64,000 nucleotides of DNA from Aerococcus viridans (GTDB lineage Bacteria > Bacillota > Bacilli > Lactobacillales > Aerococcaceae), in assembly GCF_002871935.1 (NCBI RefSeq), contig NZ_PNHQ01000009.1:1-64000 (forward strand), in the 5' to 3' direction. The translations under genes were made by a program, and so were the position numbers. The notes under the pieces were generated by a model that was not told where the DNA came from, searched no databases, and worked only from the letters and a program-made list of their open reading frames with translations. Shown here one piece after another: positions 1 through 9,927 of this stretch (positions are counted from its first letter, which is position 1; each line of letters begins with the position of its first letter).

Positions 1-502
1 TATCTCAATGTATATAATAGAAAAACTGCAAAATATAACAGAAACATAATAAACTGGCCTCTGAAATTAGAGGTATGAATTATTCAGGATATACTTTATT
101 TCAACCGAAAATACTATTAAAACAATAACTGAAGATTTAGAGAATTAGTAGTCGATTTCGAGTTATATATTGTAAAAGAAAAAATTGGTTATAAAATAAC
201 TAATAAAGCATATTTTTGATTCTTTACAAGAAAAACTAAAATCATCAAGAATATATAATTATTTGTGTGAATCTAATTGAATGGAAGTTTTATGCTACTT
301 AACTACAAGCAATCTTAGCTGTTTGGTCGTTAAAAATAACTTAAATAGGCGAAGTCCTTCAAAACCAATAGTATTTCACATAAAGATTGTAACTCGTGAA
401 AAGTATTACACATTAAGATAAATACTAATCTGTTTGCTTCAAATTGCTGATTAAAAAGTAAAGTAATTATAGAAGGAAATATTATATAAAGGAGATTTTA
501 TC
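1..502. other. AT-rich region without a recognisable gene
   Basis: Both strands are broken by frequent stops and I recognise no protein, RNA or repeat here. A short inverted repeat (CCTCT/AGAGG, about 61-76) is present but has no clear T-tract. A ribosome binding site (AAGGAG near 490-495) at the right end belongs to the hsdR remnant that follows. The stretch may be older remnant of the same restriction locus, but nothing readable supports that. Confidence 0.5.
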
Positions 503-1273
503 TTGATACATAATGAAGATAGTAGAGTAAAAGTACCAGCGCTATTACATTTCAAAAGATTGGGCTATGAGTACCAAACTAAAAAAATCAAAAAATTGAT
601 AGTCGAAATAATATTTTTGTAGACATTTTTACCAGTTCAATCAATAAAATTAATAACTCAAACTTTACCGAAGAGAAAATACAATTATTAATTAAAGAAA
701 TAGCTGAACTCACCGATAATCAGAGAGATAAAGGGATGAAGTTTTTTGAGCGTTTAACATCACGAAAAGCTTGAGAAATAAAGTTATTGGATCTGGAAAA
801 TCCGATGAATAACGATTTTAGAGTAGTTTCAGAACTCACTTATAAGAGACAAAATGAAGAATTTCGCCCGGACATCACAATTTTAGTTAACTGAATCCCT
901 CTTGGGTTTGTAGAAGCCAAAAAGCCTAATAATCGTAATGGTATACGAGCGGAATTTGATAGAAGGCAGGTTAGGTTGAGAAAAGAAGAACTTACCCCAA
1001 TTTTAACCAACTACAAGTTTTAGGATTTAGTAATAACTTACCTTATGATGATTCAGAACGAGTTAAACTATCAGGTAGCTTTTATACATCACCCAACGGA
1101 AATAGAACTTCATATAACCATTTTAGAGAAGAGCGTGAAATTGCAGTTAGCGAATACTTGCCTGATAAATTCATTGATTATGTCTTAGCAGGTAATTCGA
1201 TTCTTGCAATTAAAAATACCAACGAATTTTTTACTAACTTAAAACCCGATACACCATGTAACGGATTTTATAG
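503..1273 (+). pseudogene. hsdR: Decayed HsdR (type I restriction endonuclease subunit), N-terminal part
   Basis: The piece resembles the N-terminal nuclease domain of type I restriction subunit HsdR. It starts at a TTG behind AAGGAG and reads IHNEDSRVKVPALLHFKRLGYEY. A frameshift near 595-600 moves to a frame reading NNIFVDIFTSSINKIN. In-frame TGA stops follow near 773 and 893. The PD-(D/E)xK core is still visible as RPDITILVN, then a stop, then PLGFVEAKKPNN with its E-A-K. A further frameshift near 975-1010 is followed by a segment containing SNNLPYDD and GSFYTSPNGN. The helicase part and any hsdM or hsdS are missing; the reading stops at a probable insertion-sequence end. It is not functional. 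Confidence 0.8.
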
Positions 1274-1332
1274 TGGGCCCAAAAAGTTAGACTAAATTTT
1301 ACGAGAGTTGACTGATTGGTCAGCTCTTTTTT
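1273..1332. mobile_element. Probable remnant end of an IS3-family element with terminator
   Basis: Directly after the hsdR remnant lies a block beginning TGGGCCCAAAAAGTTAGACT, resembling the terminal repeats of IS3/IS150-group elements as I remember them. It is followed by a hairpin (GAGTTGAC, loop, GTCAGCTC at 1305-1326) with a T-tract to 1332, as often seen at the ends of such elements. No transposase or opposite end is present, so this would be a solo end left after deletion. The assignment rests on motif resemblance only. Confidence 0.4.
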
Positions 1333-1694
1333 AATACATGCAATTTGGATTAATTCCTGTTGTCGACAATACTTTTCATAAATTTCAATCTGTCAAGGAA
1401 CGATGAGAGGAATTTTCTATCTGTGCATTTGTGTGATGTGCTTTTCACTAATGAACTTTTCGACCAATTTCACAGTTGTAAACATGCCCCTCACCTATAT
1501 GCAAAGAATTCGACTGATTCGAACCCCTTTTCCAAAAAGATTCAATTTGTTTTTTAAAGCATTAAAAATGTGAAATAGCTCTCCTACTCATAGCGAATAA
1601 AAGTATGAATTCGAACTTTTTATAAAACAAGTGAATATATCACGATTAAATGATAAAATAGAACTGTCATTAAACTTTGAGGGAGGAATATTAA
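1333..1694. other. Intergenic region before the HTH gene
   Basis: No convincing gene is seen; a 65-codon reading frame at 1360-1557 has no ribosome binding site and no recognisable product. A TGATAAAAT segment near 1650 could serve as the -10 of the HTH gene downstream, whose ribosome binding site (GGGAGGA, about 1680-1686) is clear. Confidence 0.4.
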
Positions 1695-1901
1695 ATGGCC
1701 GTTTCCTACAAAAAACTATTTCATTTACTAGTTGATAGAGATATTTCAAACAATGAACTACGAAAGATGGCTGGTTTCTCAGGAAATATAATGACTCGAA
1801 TGAAGCGAGAGCAATACATTTCATTAGAAAGCGTTGAAAAGATATGTAAGGTTTTAGATTGTAAAGTGGATGATATTTTAGAATTCACATCAGATAAATA
1901 G
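1695..1901 (+). CDS. Small Cro/CI-type HTH regulator
   Basis: A complete 68-residue protein that is almost entirely one helix-turn-helix domain of the HTH_26/XRE type. The recognition region is around NNELRKMAGFSGNIMTRMKR, and the domain ends with the VEKICKVLDCKVDDILEF signature of the family. Single-domain regulators of this type often sit directly upstream of DNA methyltransferase genes and control restriction-modification expression. Here the gene is 18 bp upstream of a methyltransferase start on the same strand, which fits that role. It has a strong GGGAGGA ribosome binding site. The gene is intact although its presumed target operon is broken. Function by context is inference. Confidence 0.8.
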   Translation: MAVSYKKLFHLLVDRDISNNELRKMAGFSGNIMTRMKREQYISLESVEKICKVLDCKVDDILEFTSDK

Positions 1902-1919
1902 AAAGGTTGGAATGGAAAA

Positions 1920-2358
1920 ATGATAAAAGATACGTGGGATAAAAATGAAAATGCATCAGCAAATAAAAAGGAAATAACAGTATTAAAAGAACATTTTCCA
2001 GCTTGTTTTAAAGAAGATGGATCGTTTGACATTGAAAGATTCAAAGAATATTTAAGTGAAGATATTAATGTTGTAAATGAAGGCTATGAACTAAAATTTC
2101 TAGGTAAAAACTATGCGAGATTACTCGTTACTTTAGAAACTGAAACAGTCATTGTTCCTAACGAAGAACACAATCAAAAAGAAGAAAACGTAGATAGTGA
2201 AAATATTTATATTACTGGAGACAATTTAGACGGGTTAAAACATTTATTAAAATCTTACGCTGGTAAGGTGAAGTGTATATACATAGACCCACCATACAAT
2301 ACAGGATCAGATGGTTTTGTGTACAATGACAACTTTAGTTTTACAGTTGAGGAACGGT
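1920..2358 (+). pseudogene. Truncated type III-like adenine DNA methyltransferase (Mod), N-terminus only
   Basis: This is the first 146 or so residues of an N6-adenine methyltransferase resembling the Mod subunit of type III restriction systems (full Mod proteins are usually over 550 residues). The N-terminal region ENIYITGDNLDGLKHLL is followed by the catalytic motif IV, DPPYNTGSDGFVYND, and the FSFTVEE segment. At about 2359 the reading frame runs into the terminal repeat of the ISLre2-family element and stops at 2396. The rest of Mod and the Res subunit are absent on the other side of the element, so downstream DNA was lost. The SAM-binding FxGxG region is missing, so no methyltransferase activity is expected. 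Confidence 0.85.
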
Positions 2359-2409
2359 TGCGTCAAGTTACTGTTGGATTTTATTTCCCCAGTTAATTTT
2401 GTGCTTTTC

Positions 2410-2460
2410 TCTGCCTTAGACCATATAAGCGGAAGTTCCGCTTATATGGTCTAAGGCAGA
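2410..2460. repeat. 51-bp perfect palindrome at the 3' end of the transposase gene
   Basis: Two 25-bp arms (2410-2434 and 2436-2460) are exact reverse complements with a single central base, a G at 2435. It lies 10 bp beyond the transposase stop, inside the insertion sequence. As RNA it would form one long hairpin from either strand and could end transposase transcription or block readthrough from the host side. There is no long T-tract after it on the minus strand, so simple intrinsic termination is not certain. Confidence 0.9.
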
Positions 2461-2470
2461 ATGCTGCTAT

Positions 2471-3874
2471 CTAGCTAAAAGTACGTTTCAATACACCTAA
2501 CGGTGAAGAAGATGAACCATAATTCACTATTGAGCCATTGTGAATAGCTGTATATTCGGCTTTCTTAGCACCGGTAATACGGTCATCTAGTTGAATAACC
2601 TTTCGTTCTTTTTGTTTCTGTTTATTTGTCAATAATACTAACTGATCAATTTGTCCACCATTTAATTTATAGACTCTTAACTTAGCGATATTTTCAGCAC
2701 CTTTTATAGACCATCCTAAGGGTCTTGAACTCAATCTACTACTTAAGATATGACTAACGTGCCCTTCAGCACTACATGAAATATAACCAGGCCTATATTG
2801 ATTTTGAATGGCGGTCCAATGATTGAGTAGATATTTTCGATTTGCTTCTAGCGCTTTTTTCTCACTACTTGAGAGATCAGGATCAGATAAACGTGGATCA
2901 AAATATCGTTTCACTTTTCCCTTTTGATTAAATCTAATCCATCTCCGTAGAAGACCTAAGGTCTCTTTTGCTTTAGGACCTAAACCAACTACACTACGCA
3001 CTGTAGCCTGTTTAGTATGGAATGGGTCTAAGACAAATGTTGTATTGGCAGGAAGATAATCCACACCAGATTTTATCCAACTTGCGCCATCACCACTTAA
3101 AAATATTTGCTTTATATTTTGAGTATCATAAGTTTCCTCAATAAATGCTGAAACTTCTAGCCAAAGTTCATCATTATTTGGATACCAACCCGTAAAACAT
3201 CGCTCTATATTTAAAACATGTCTTTTATCAGTAGATTTTTCATGATTAAAACCAGTATGAACATAGACTAACTTCATTTGTTTATTTGAACTATCTTGCA
3301 TAGCAACATGATCTTCATCGGCTTCAATATACAGATATTGTGGTGTTCTTTTTTCAATCGTTTCTTCTAACGGAAGTTCAATACTTTCTCTAGAAAGTTT
3401 ATGAACTAAATTATACGTGGTTTGCTTACTATGAATACTGATATTTTCTATTTTATCGATAGCTTGTTGGTACGACATATCCTTCGCATTTTCTATGATT
3501 TGACTTTGTAGGTTATTATCAATCCTCTGATGAGGTTCAATTTCTAATAAGTCATCCAATAAATACGTAAAGTTATCTGTAGTTTTATTCCGATAGTAAG
3601 CTCTGGAATACTCAATATCACCGAATTTAGTGGCAATGACCTTAAGGTCATTGCTACGATGAATCCAATAGTTCTGCTTTCTATCAGAACTTTCTCGAAT
3701 AACCTCTTCTACATCTGAAAGTACTGACTGCACCATTTCTACAATTAATTCATTTAAACTTTTTTCAGTTAATTTTGTCATTTCATCAAAATTTATAGTG
3801 TTATTAATTAGTTTGTTAAAAAGAAATGATTGTAAGTCTGTCACTGTTTGATTAATATATGCTAAACTAAGCAA
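2471..3874 (-). CDS. ISLre2-family transposase (UPF0236)
   Basis: A full-length transposase of about 467 residues if the TTG at 3872-3874 is used, which has GGGGA five bases upstream. The frame stays open back to an ATG inside the terminal repeat (3967), but that start would lie in the repeat and lacks a ribosome binding site. Family landmarks are visible: YIEADEDHVAMQD, the acidic LSGDGASWIKSG block, and VLDPFHTKQ, likely parts of the DDE-type catalytic core. There are no internal stops, so the element could still be active. The only other gene of the element would be none; this is a single-gene insertion sequence. Start choice is uncertain. Confidence 0.85.
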   Translation of the reverse strand: MLSLAYINQTVTDLQSFLFNKLINNTINFDEMTKLTEKSLNELIVEMVQSVLSDVEEVIRESSDRKQNYWIHRSNDLKVIATKFGDIEYSRAYYRNKTTDNFTYLLDDLLEIEPHQRIDNNLQSQIIENAKDMSYQQAIDKIENISIHSKQTTYNLVHKLSRESIELPLEETIEKRTPQYLYIEADEDHVAMQDSSNKQMKLVYVHTGFNHEKSTDKRHVLNIERCFTGWYPNNDELWLEVSAFIEETYDTQNIKQIFLSGDGASWIKSGVDYLPANTTFVLDPFHTKQATVRSVVGLGPKAKETLGLLRRWIRFNQKGKVKRYFDPRLSDPDLSSSEKKALEANRKYLLNHWTAIQNQYRPGYISCSAEGHVSHILSSRLSSRPLGWSIKGAENIAKLRVYKLNGGQIDQLVLLTNKQKQKERKVIQLDDRITGAKKAEYTAIHNGSIVNYGSSSSPLGVLKRTFS

Positions 3875-4058
3875 AGGAATCCCCACTTTCGATTTTTGGT
3901 TTGCGCTTAAATTGTAACATGGGGGTTCTTTTTTTATGCTCAATTTTCCAACAGTAACTTGACGCATCCCAACACATGTATAAATATGAATGTTTTTTAA
4001 GATTATGTTAAAATGGTATATATTAAAGTGCCGAATTTTTACCTAAAGGAGATTATTT

Positions 4059-6086
4059 ATGAAAAGAGAGAATTGGCAGCCTAAAATCCCTTCTTTCTTA
4101 TTGAAGTCGGCAATTATATGGCCACTTATTATTGCATTATTATTATTAATTATTGTTATTGGTATTAGTGCAAGCGTTAGTTTACAAATGGGTTTTGTAA
4201 TTGTTAGTTTGATTATAGTAATAATAGGCCTACTTGGTTTTAGCTTGGTCCAGATGTTAAATGCGATTAGCGAGTACATCTTAGGATTGAGTAATCAAAT
4301 TAAATCTGTCCAAAGTGAAATTCTATTAAATATGCCTATTGGCATCGTTGTCTTCGATGAAAATGAACCAATTATTGAATGGGTTAACCCATTTTTACAA
4401 AAATATTTTTATCAGAAAGAAATTATTGGATTATATATTAATGATTTGGATGAAGATATTTTTGAATTATATAAAGAATTTCAAGAAGATTCTTCATTAA
4501 ACTCAAAACGATTTCAATGGAAAAATGCACATTTTGAAGTGACTTATTTAAGAGATGAACATGCCCTATATTTTATTGATACTACGAAGTATGGCATCAT
4601 TGCAGAGAATGCAGATTTAGGTCGTATTGTGATTGGTCATATTGTAGTTGATAATTATGATGAAACTGTTTCTTCCATGAATGATAGAAGAAAATCAACT
4701 ATCGATAACTTAGTGACTAGTGATTTATCTAAATGGGCTAAACATTATGACTCTTATATTAAGCGCTTGGATGATGACCATTTCTTGTTAGTGTCGACTT
4801 ATGGTCAACTGATACGAATGGAGGAAGATAAGTTTGTGGTAGTAGACAATCTTCGGGAAAAAACCTCAAAGGCGAATACGCCGCTAACTATTTCCATGGG
4901 GATTTCGTATCAAGAAAAAGAAGATGTTATTGATGTAGAAGAAATTTCTGATCAAGGGCAATCAAACTTAGATCTTGCACAAAGTCGTGGTGGAGATCAA
5001 GTTGTTGTAAGAACTAAGAATCAAAAAGCACGTTACTATGGTGGTAAGACTAACCCAATGGAAAAACGTACTCGTGTGCGTTCACGTCAAATTGCCAATA
5101 CTATCTCTACAATGATTCAAAACGCATCTTCTGTATTTGTTATGGGGCATGATTATCCAGATATGGATGCACTCGGTGCGTGTTTAGGTATTCGACGAAT
5201 TGCACAAATGAATAACCAAATGGGCTATGTTATTATCGATGAAAGTCGGATTAATGATGATATTGAACGTTTATTAGTAGAATTACGCAAGGATGAAACC
5301 ATCGCTGAAGCTATTATATCTCCTGAACAAGCAGAAGAATTAATGGCACAAGATTCACTATTGTTCTTAGTAGATGTTCACCGACCTTCAATCACTGTGG
5401 CACCTGACTTGATAACTCCAAATAGACCTGTTATTATTATTGACCATCATCGTAAGGGAGAAGAAGTACCGGATAATATATTATTAGAATATATTGAACC
5501 ATATGCTTCTTCAGCAAGTGAATTAATTACAGAGTTTTTTGAATATCAAAATCAAGAAAGTGAGCCAATTCAGCGTATTGAAGCAACTGCTATGTTAGCA
5601 GGTATGATTGTTGATACGCGAAATTTCTCTTTACGAACTGGATCAAGAACTTTCGATGCTGCAAGTTACTTAAAATCTGTAGGGGCTGATTCTTTTATGA
5701 TTCAAAACTTACTGAAGGAAGATCTAACGGACTATATTAAACGTAATGAGTTGATAGAAAATGTTGAACTCATTTCAGGCAACCTTGGTATTGCAAGTGG
5801 TGAAGATAAAGAGGTCTATGATTCGGTTACTGCAGCTCAGGCAGCAGATACCTTATTATCAATGCGTAATGTGGATGCATCATTTGTAGTTTATTTAAGG
5901 GAAGATGGTCGTGTAGGCATATCCGCACGTAGTCTTGGAACGATTAACGTTCAACGTATAATGGAAGAATTAGGTGGCGGTGGTCACTTATCGAATGCTG
6001 CTACACAAATTTCAGATGTGACTGTCTCTGAAGCAGTAGACATGTTAAAATCTGTTATTATGGTTAAAGACGAGGAGGACGAATAA
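4059..6086 (+). CDS. gdpP: Cyclic-di-AMP phosphodiesterase GdpP
   Basis: A 675-residue membrane phosphodiesterase that hydrolyses c-di-AMP to pApA and so affects cell wall, potassium and osmotic homeostasis. Two transmembrane helices (about residues 18-38 and 44-65) are followed by a PAS-like domain, a degenerate GGDEF domain, and a C-terminal DHH/DHHA1 phosphoesterase. The metal ligands are visible in [12 protein letters not shown] (about residue 362), [17 protein letters not shown] (about 460), and the DHHA1 signature [11 protein letters not shown] (about 638). Length and domain order match the family. The start has AAAGGAG nine bases upstream. It overlaps translationally with rplI (2-base gap), the usual order in Firmicutes. 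The transposon ends 92 bp upstream, so its promoter lies in that short interval. Confidence 0.95.
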   Translation: MKRENWQPKIPSFLLKSAIIWPLIIALLLLIIVIGISASVSLQMGFVIVSLIIVIIGLLGFSLVQMLNAISEYILGLSNQIKSVQSEILLNMPIGIVVFDENEPIIEWVNPFLQKYFYQKEIIGLYINDLDEDIFELYKEFQEDSSLNSKRFQWKNAHFEVTYLRDEHALYFIDTTKYGIIAENADLGRIVIGHIVVDNYDETVSSMNDRRKSTIDNLVTSDLSKWAKHYDSYIKRLDDDHFLLVSTYGQLIRMEEDKFVVVDNLREKTSKANTPLTISMGISYQEKEDVIDVEEISDQGQSNLDLAQSRGGDQVVVRTKNQKARYYGGKTNPMEKRTRVRSRQIANTISTMIQNASSVFVMGHDYPDMDALGACLGIRRIAQMNNQMGYVIIDESRINDDIERLLVELRKDETIAEAIISPEQAEELMAQDSLLFLVDVHRPSITVAPDLITPNRPVIIIDHHRKGEEVPDNILLEYIEPYASSASELITEFFEYQNQESEPIQRIEATAMLAGMIVDTRNFSLRTGSRTFDAASYLKSVGADSFMIQNLLKEDLTDYIKRNELIENVELISGNLGIASGEDKEVYDSVTAAQAADTLLSMRNVDASFVVYLREDGRVGISARSLGTINVQRIMEELGGGGHLSNAATQISDVTVSEAVDMLKSVIMVKDEEDE

Positions 6087-6088
6087 TT

Positions 6089-6541
6089 ATGAAGGTTATT
6101 TTTCTACAAGATGTTAAAAATCAAGGTAAAAAGGGTCAAATAAAAGAAGTCCCTAATGGTTACGCACAAAACTTTTTATTAAAAAAAGGTTTAGCAAAAG
6201 AAGCTACTGCTAGTGCTATTTCTGCACAACGAGGCAAAGAAAAGGCTAATGAAAAACAAGCACAAGAAGAGTTGCAAGAGGCAAAAGATTTAAAAGCAAA
6301 AATCGAAGACGAGGAAACAGTCGTTACGATTACAGCTAAAGGTGGCGAGGATGGTCGTTTATTCGGTTCAGTCCCGTCTAAACAAATTGCTACAGGAATG
6401 TTGAAGCAATATGGTATTAAGTTAGACAAACGTAAAATGGATTTGAATGAACCTATCCGTACATTTGGATATACAAATGTACCTGTAAAATTACATCATG
6501 AGGTTGAAGCAACTATTCGCGTACACATCGTTGAAGAGTAG
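6089..6541 (+). CDS. rplI: Ribosomal protein bL9
   Basis: A 150-residue large-subunit ribosomal protein L9. The N-terminal 23S rRNA binding domain is clear in [16 protein letters not shown] and the conserved [15 protein letters not shown] long charged connecting helix (about residues 45-75) leads to the C-terminal domain with [17 protein letters not shown]. The length is normal for the family. It starts 2 bp after gdpP behind GAGGAGG, so the two are co-translated or nearly so, and a terminator hairpin follows directly. Confidence 0.97.
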   Translation: MKVIFLQDVKNQGKKGQIKEVPNGYAQNFLLKKGLAKEATASAISAQRGKEKANEKQAQEELQEAKDLKAKIEDEETVVTITAKGGEDGRLFGSVPSKQIATGMLKQYGIKLDKRKMDLNEPIRTFGYTNVPVKLHHEVEATIRVHIVEE

Positions 6542-6557
6542 GGCTGGTCTTTCTATA

Positions 6558-6597
6558 GATAGGAGGCTTGGATTTGAATCCCAGCCTCCTATTTTAT
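6558..6597 (+). terminator. Intrinsic terminator after rplI
   Basis: An inverted repeat (ATAGGAGGCTTGG / CCCAGCCTCCTAT, with one bulged T) is followed by a T-rich tract. It lies 17 bp past the rplI stop and separates gdpP-rplI from dnaB. Confidence 0.8.
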
Positions 6598-6660
6598 TTG
6601 AATTTATTATCAATTTGATGCTGCTTTTTTGTATAATAGTTAGGTAATGGAGGTGCTGAT

Positions 6661-8049
6661 GTGGCGGAGAATTTAGAACATACTACACCGCCTCAAAGTA
6701 TAGAGGCTGAGCAAGCTGTGCTCGGTGCCATTTTACTTGATTCCGATGTGTTCATTTCAGTGCTAGAGTATGTTTCTGCCGATGATTTTTATAGTCGTGC
6801 AAATCAACTTATTTTTGAAGCGATGGAAGAACTAAACCGGGATGATGAGGCAATTGATGCGTTAACAGTTCAACAAAAATTAAATAACATGCACATGCTT
6901 GAAAATGTTGGCGGCTATGAGTATATTTTCCAACTGGCAAATGATACACCAACTGCAGCGAATGCGGAATACTATGCTCGTATAGTTGAAGAAAAATCTT
7001 TATTAAGAAAGCTAATTCAAGCATCTAATAAAATTGCCCGCGAAAGTTTTGAGCAAGAAGAGTCAGTATCCGTTATTCTAGATGAAGCTGAAAAATCTAT
7101 CTTAAATGTAGCTGAGAACCGAAATCGAAATGGTTTTATCCATATTCGAGATGTCGTGTTTGAATCTATGCAAAATTTAGATGACTTATCTAAAAATGGT
7201 CAAGAGGTAACCGGTATTCCAACTGGTTATCCTGATTTAGATGCCATGACAGCTGGATTGCAACCAGAAGAATTAATTATTTTAGCTGCACGTCCGGCCG
7301 TTGGTAAGACTGCTTTTGCTTTGAATATCGCACAAAATGTTGCGACAAAGCAAGATGGCGTTGTTGCAGTCTTTTCTTTGGAGATGGGGGCTGAATCTCT
7401 GGTTAATCGTATGATTTGCGCAGAAGGGAGTATAAATGCAGGTCATTTACGGACTGGTCAATTAACGGAAGATGAGTGGTCAGATTTGATTGTTGCTTCA
7501 GGAGCACTATCTGAAGCAGATATTTATATTGATGATACACCGGGTATTCGAGTAACTGAAATTCGTTCTAAGAGTAGACGTCTACTTAAAGAACGCGGGC
7601 GACTTGATTTAATTGTGATAGATTACCTTCAATTGATTGAAGGTTCAGGTAAGCGAAATGAAAATAGACAACAAGAAGTTTCTGAAATTTCTAGACAATT
7701 AAAGAAAATTGCTAAAGAATTACACGTACCTGTAATTGCTTTATCTCAATTATCACGTGGTGTTGAACAGCGTCAGGATAAACGTCCAGTTCTTTCTGAC
7801 ATTCGTGAATCGGGATCTATTGAACAGGATGCGGATATTGTAGCCTTCCTGTATCGTGATGATTATTACGAACGTGGTGATGGTGAAGATGATGATGGTG
7901 GCGAACCGAAACTAGAAGATAATATCGTTGAGGTTATTATTGAAAAAAACCGATCCGGTGCGCGTGGAACAGTGAAACTTATTTTTACAAAAGAATTTAA
8001 CAAATTTTCATCAGTGAGCTTTAGAACTGATGATGAAATGTTTGCATAA
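6661..8049 (+). CDS. dnaB: Replicative DNA helicase DnaB
   Basis: A 462-residue hexameric replicative helicase that unwinds DNA at the replication fork. The N-terminal domain begins PPQSIEAEQAVLGAILLD, typical of DnaB. The RecA-like domain carries Walker A as ARPAVGKTAFALN (about residue 210), Walker B around LDLIVIDYLQLI, and the later SQLSRGVEQRQDKRP and SGSIEQDADIVAFLYRDDYY motifs. It begins at GTG; GGAGGTG lies five bases upstream (6649-6655) and no better ATG is in frame. It is followed 18 bp later by purA. A TATAAT at 6632-6637 may be its -10 element, but no good -35 was seen. Confidence 0.96.
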   Translation: MAENLEHTTPPQSIEAEQAVLGAILLDSDVFISVLEYVSADDFYSRANQLIFEAMEELNRDDEAIDALTVQQKLNNMHMLENVGGYEYIFQLANDTPTAANAEYYARIVEEKSLLRKLIQASNKIARESFEQEESVSVILDEAEKSILNVAENRNRNGFIHIRDVVFESMQNLDDLSKNGQEVTGIPTGYPDLDAMTAGLQPEELIILAARPAVGKTAFALNIAQNVATKQDGVVAVFSLEMGAESLVNRMICAEGSINAGHLRTGQLTEDEWSDLIVASGALSEADIYIDDTPGIRVTEIRSKSRRLLKERGRLDLIVIDYLQLIEGSGKRNENRQQEVSEISRQLKKIAKELHVPVIALSQLSRGVEQRQDKRPVLSDIRESGSIEQDADIVAFLYRDDYYERGDGEDDDGGEPKLEDNIVEVIIEKNRSGARGTVKLIFTKEFNKFSSVSFRTDDEMFA

Positions 8050-9360
<1,311 letters not shown>

Positions 9361-9613
9361 TCCAATTATAAAGTGGGGCTATGAAGTCCTGCTTTTTTTT
9401 GTGTGCAATTAATTCCTAAAATCCAGCTTAAATTGAATTTATTTTCAGTTATTAATGAGGGAAAATACTGTATTGGATAAACCTGAAAGTGTTGGTAGAT
9501 AAAATTTGATTTGGATATAAATGTATTAGGTGGATTTATGCTGAAGGAAGCTAGCTTTAGCAAAGAAATTGAAGGCCATTTTTCAAGTATTTTGAAAGAG
9601 GGCTTTTTATTCG

Positions 9614-9669
9614 TTGACAAGTGTAGTCAATAAAGGTATATTAAAATTATAAAGATTACAAATGTAAAC
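9614..9669 (+). promoter_or_regulatory. Promoter and CopY-type cop box of copZ-copA
   Basis: A near-consensus promoter, TTGACA (9614-9619), 17-bp spacer, TATATT (9637-9642), is followed by the operator TACAAATGTA (9657-9666) within TTACAAATGTAAAC. This matches the TACAnnTGTA cop box bound by copper-responsive CopY repressors of Lactobacillales. The box sits just downstream of the probable transcription start, a position suited to repression. The same core precedes copB at 30680-30689. Confidence 0.85.
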
Positions 9670-9690
9670 GATAATAAGGAGAGATTTTGA

Positions 9691-9903
9691 ATGAAGACAA
9701 CAACTTATTTAATCCCAGATATGTCATGTGCCCACTGTAAAGCACGAATTGAAAAAGAGGTAGCGAGATTAAATGGCGTACAAGTAGCTGATGTACCAGT
9801 TGAAACGAAAGTGCTCACTGTTCAATTCGATGACCAAGTGGTAGATAGTGCGACTATCATTGAAGCGGTGACTGAAGCAGGCTATACAGCTGAACCTCAA
9901 TAG
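9691..9903 (+). CDS. copZ: Copper chaperone CopZ
   Basis: A 70-residue heavy-metal-associated domain protein with the metal site MSCAHC at residues 11-16. It would carry Cu(I) in the cytoplasm to CopA and, in related bacteria, to the CopY repressor. The size fits a single HMA ferredoxin-like fold ending with the VTEAGYTAE motif. It has AAGGAGAG upstream and is the first gene after the cop-box promoter; copA follows 24 bp later. No copY is present in this locus, unlike the enterococcal copYZAB operon. Confidence 0.93.
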   Translation: MKTTTYLIPDMSCAHCKARIEKEVARLNGVQVADVPVETKVLTVQFDDQVVDSATIIEAVTEAGYTAEPQ

Positions 9904-9927
9904 TTTTTGTCTGAAGGAGGATGCATA

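Larger units (their letters stand above)
2359..3966 (-). mobile_element. ISLre2-family insertion sequence
   Basis: The element is bounded by perfect 20-bp inverted repeats, TGCGTCAAGTTACTGTTGGA at 2359-2378 and its reverse complement at 3947-3966. It contains one minus-strand transposase gene of the UPF0236/ISLre2 type. The bases flanking the two ends do not match, so no target-site duplication is visible; this fits insertion followed by deletion of adjacent DNA, consistent with the missing remainder of the methyltransferase. It lies between the methyltransferase fragment and gdpP. The inside left end carries a large palindrome, listed separately. Confidence 0.85.

Noticed and set aside
1360-1557. 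A 65-codon frame upstream of the HTH gene
   Set aside because: No ribosome binding site, no similarity to known proteins that I can see, and AT-rich random-like composition.
9538-9633. A 31-codon reading frame with AGGTGG upstream, between purA and copZ
   Set aside because: Its end overlaps the copZ promoter -35 and spacer, the product is not recognisable, and there is no supporting context.
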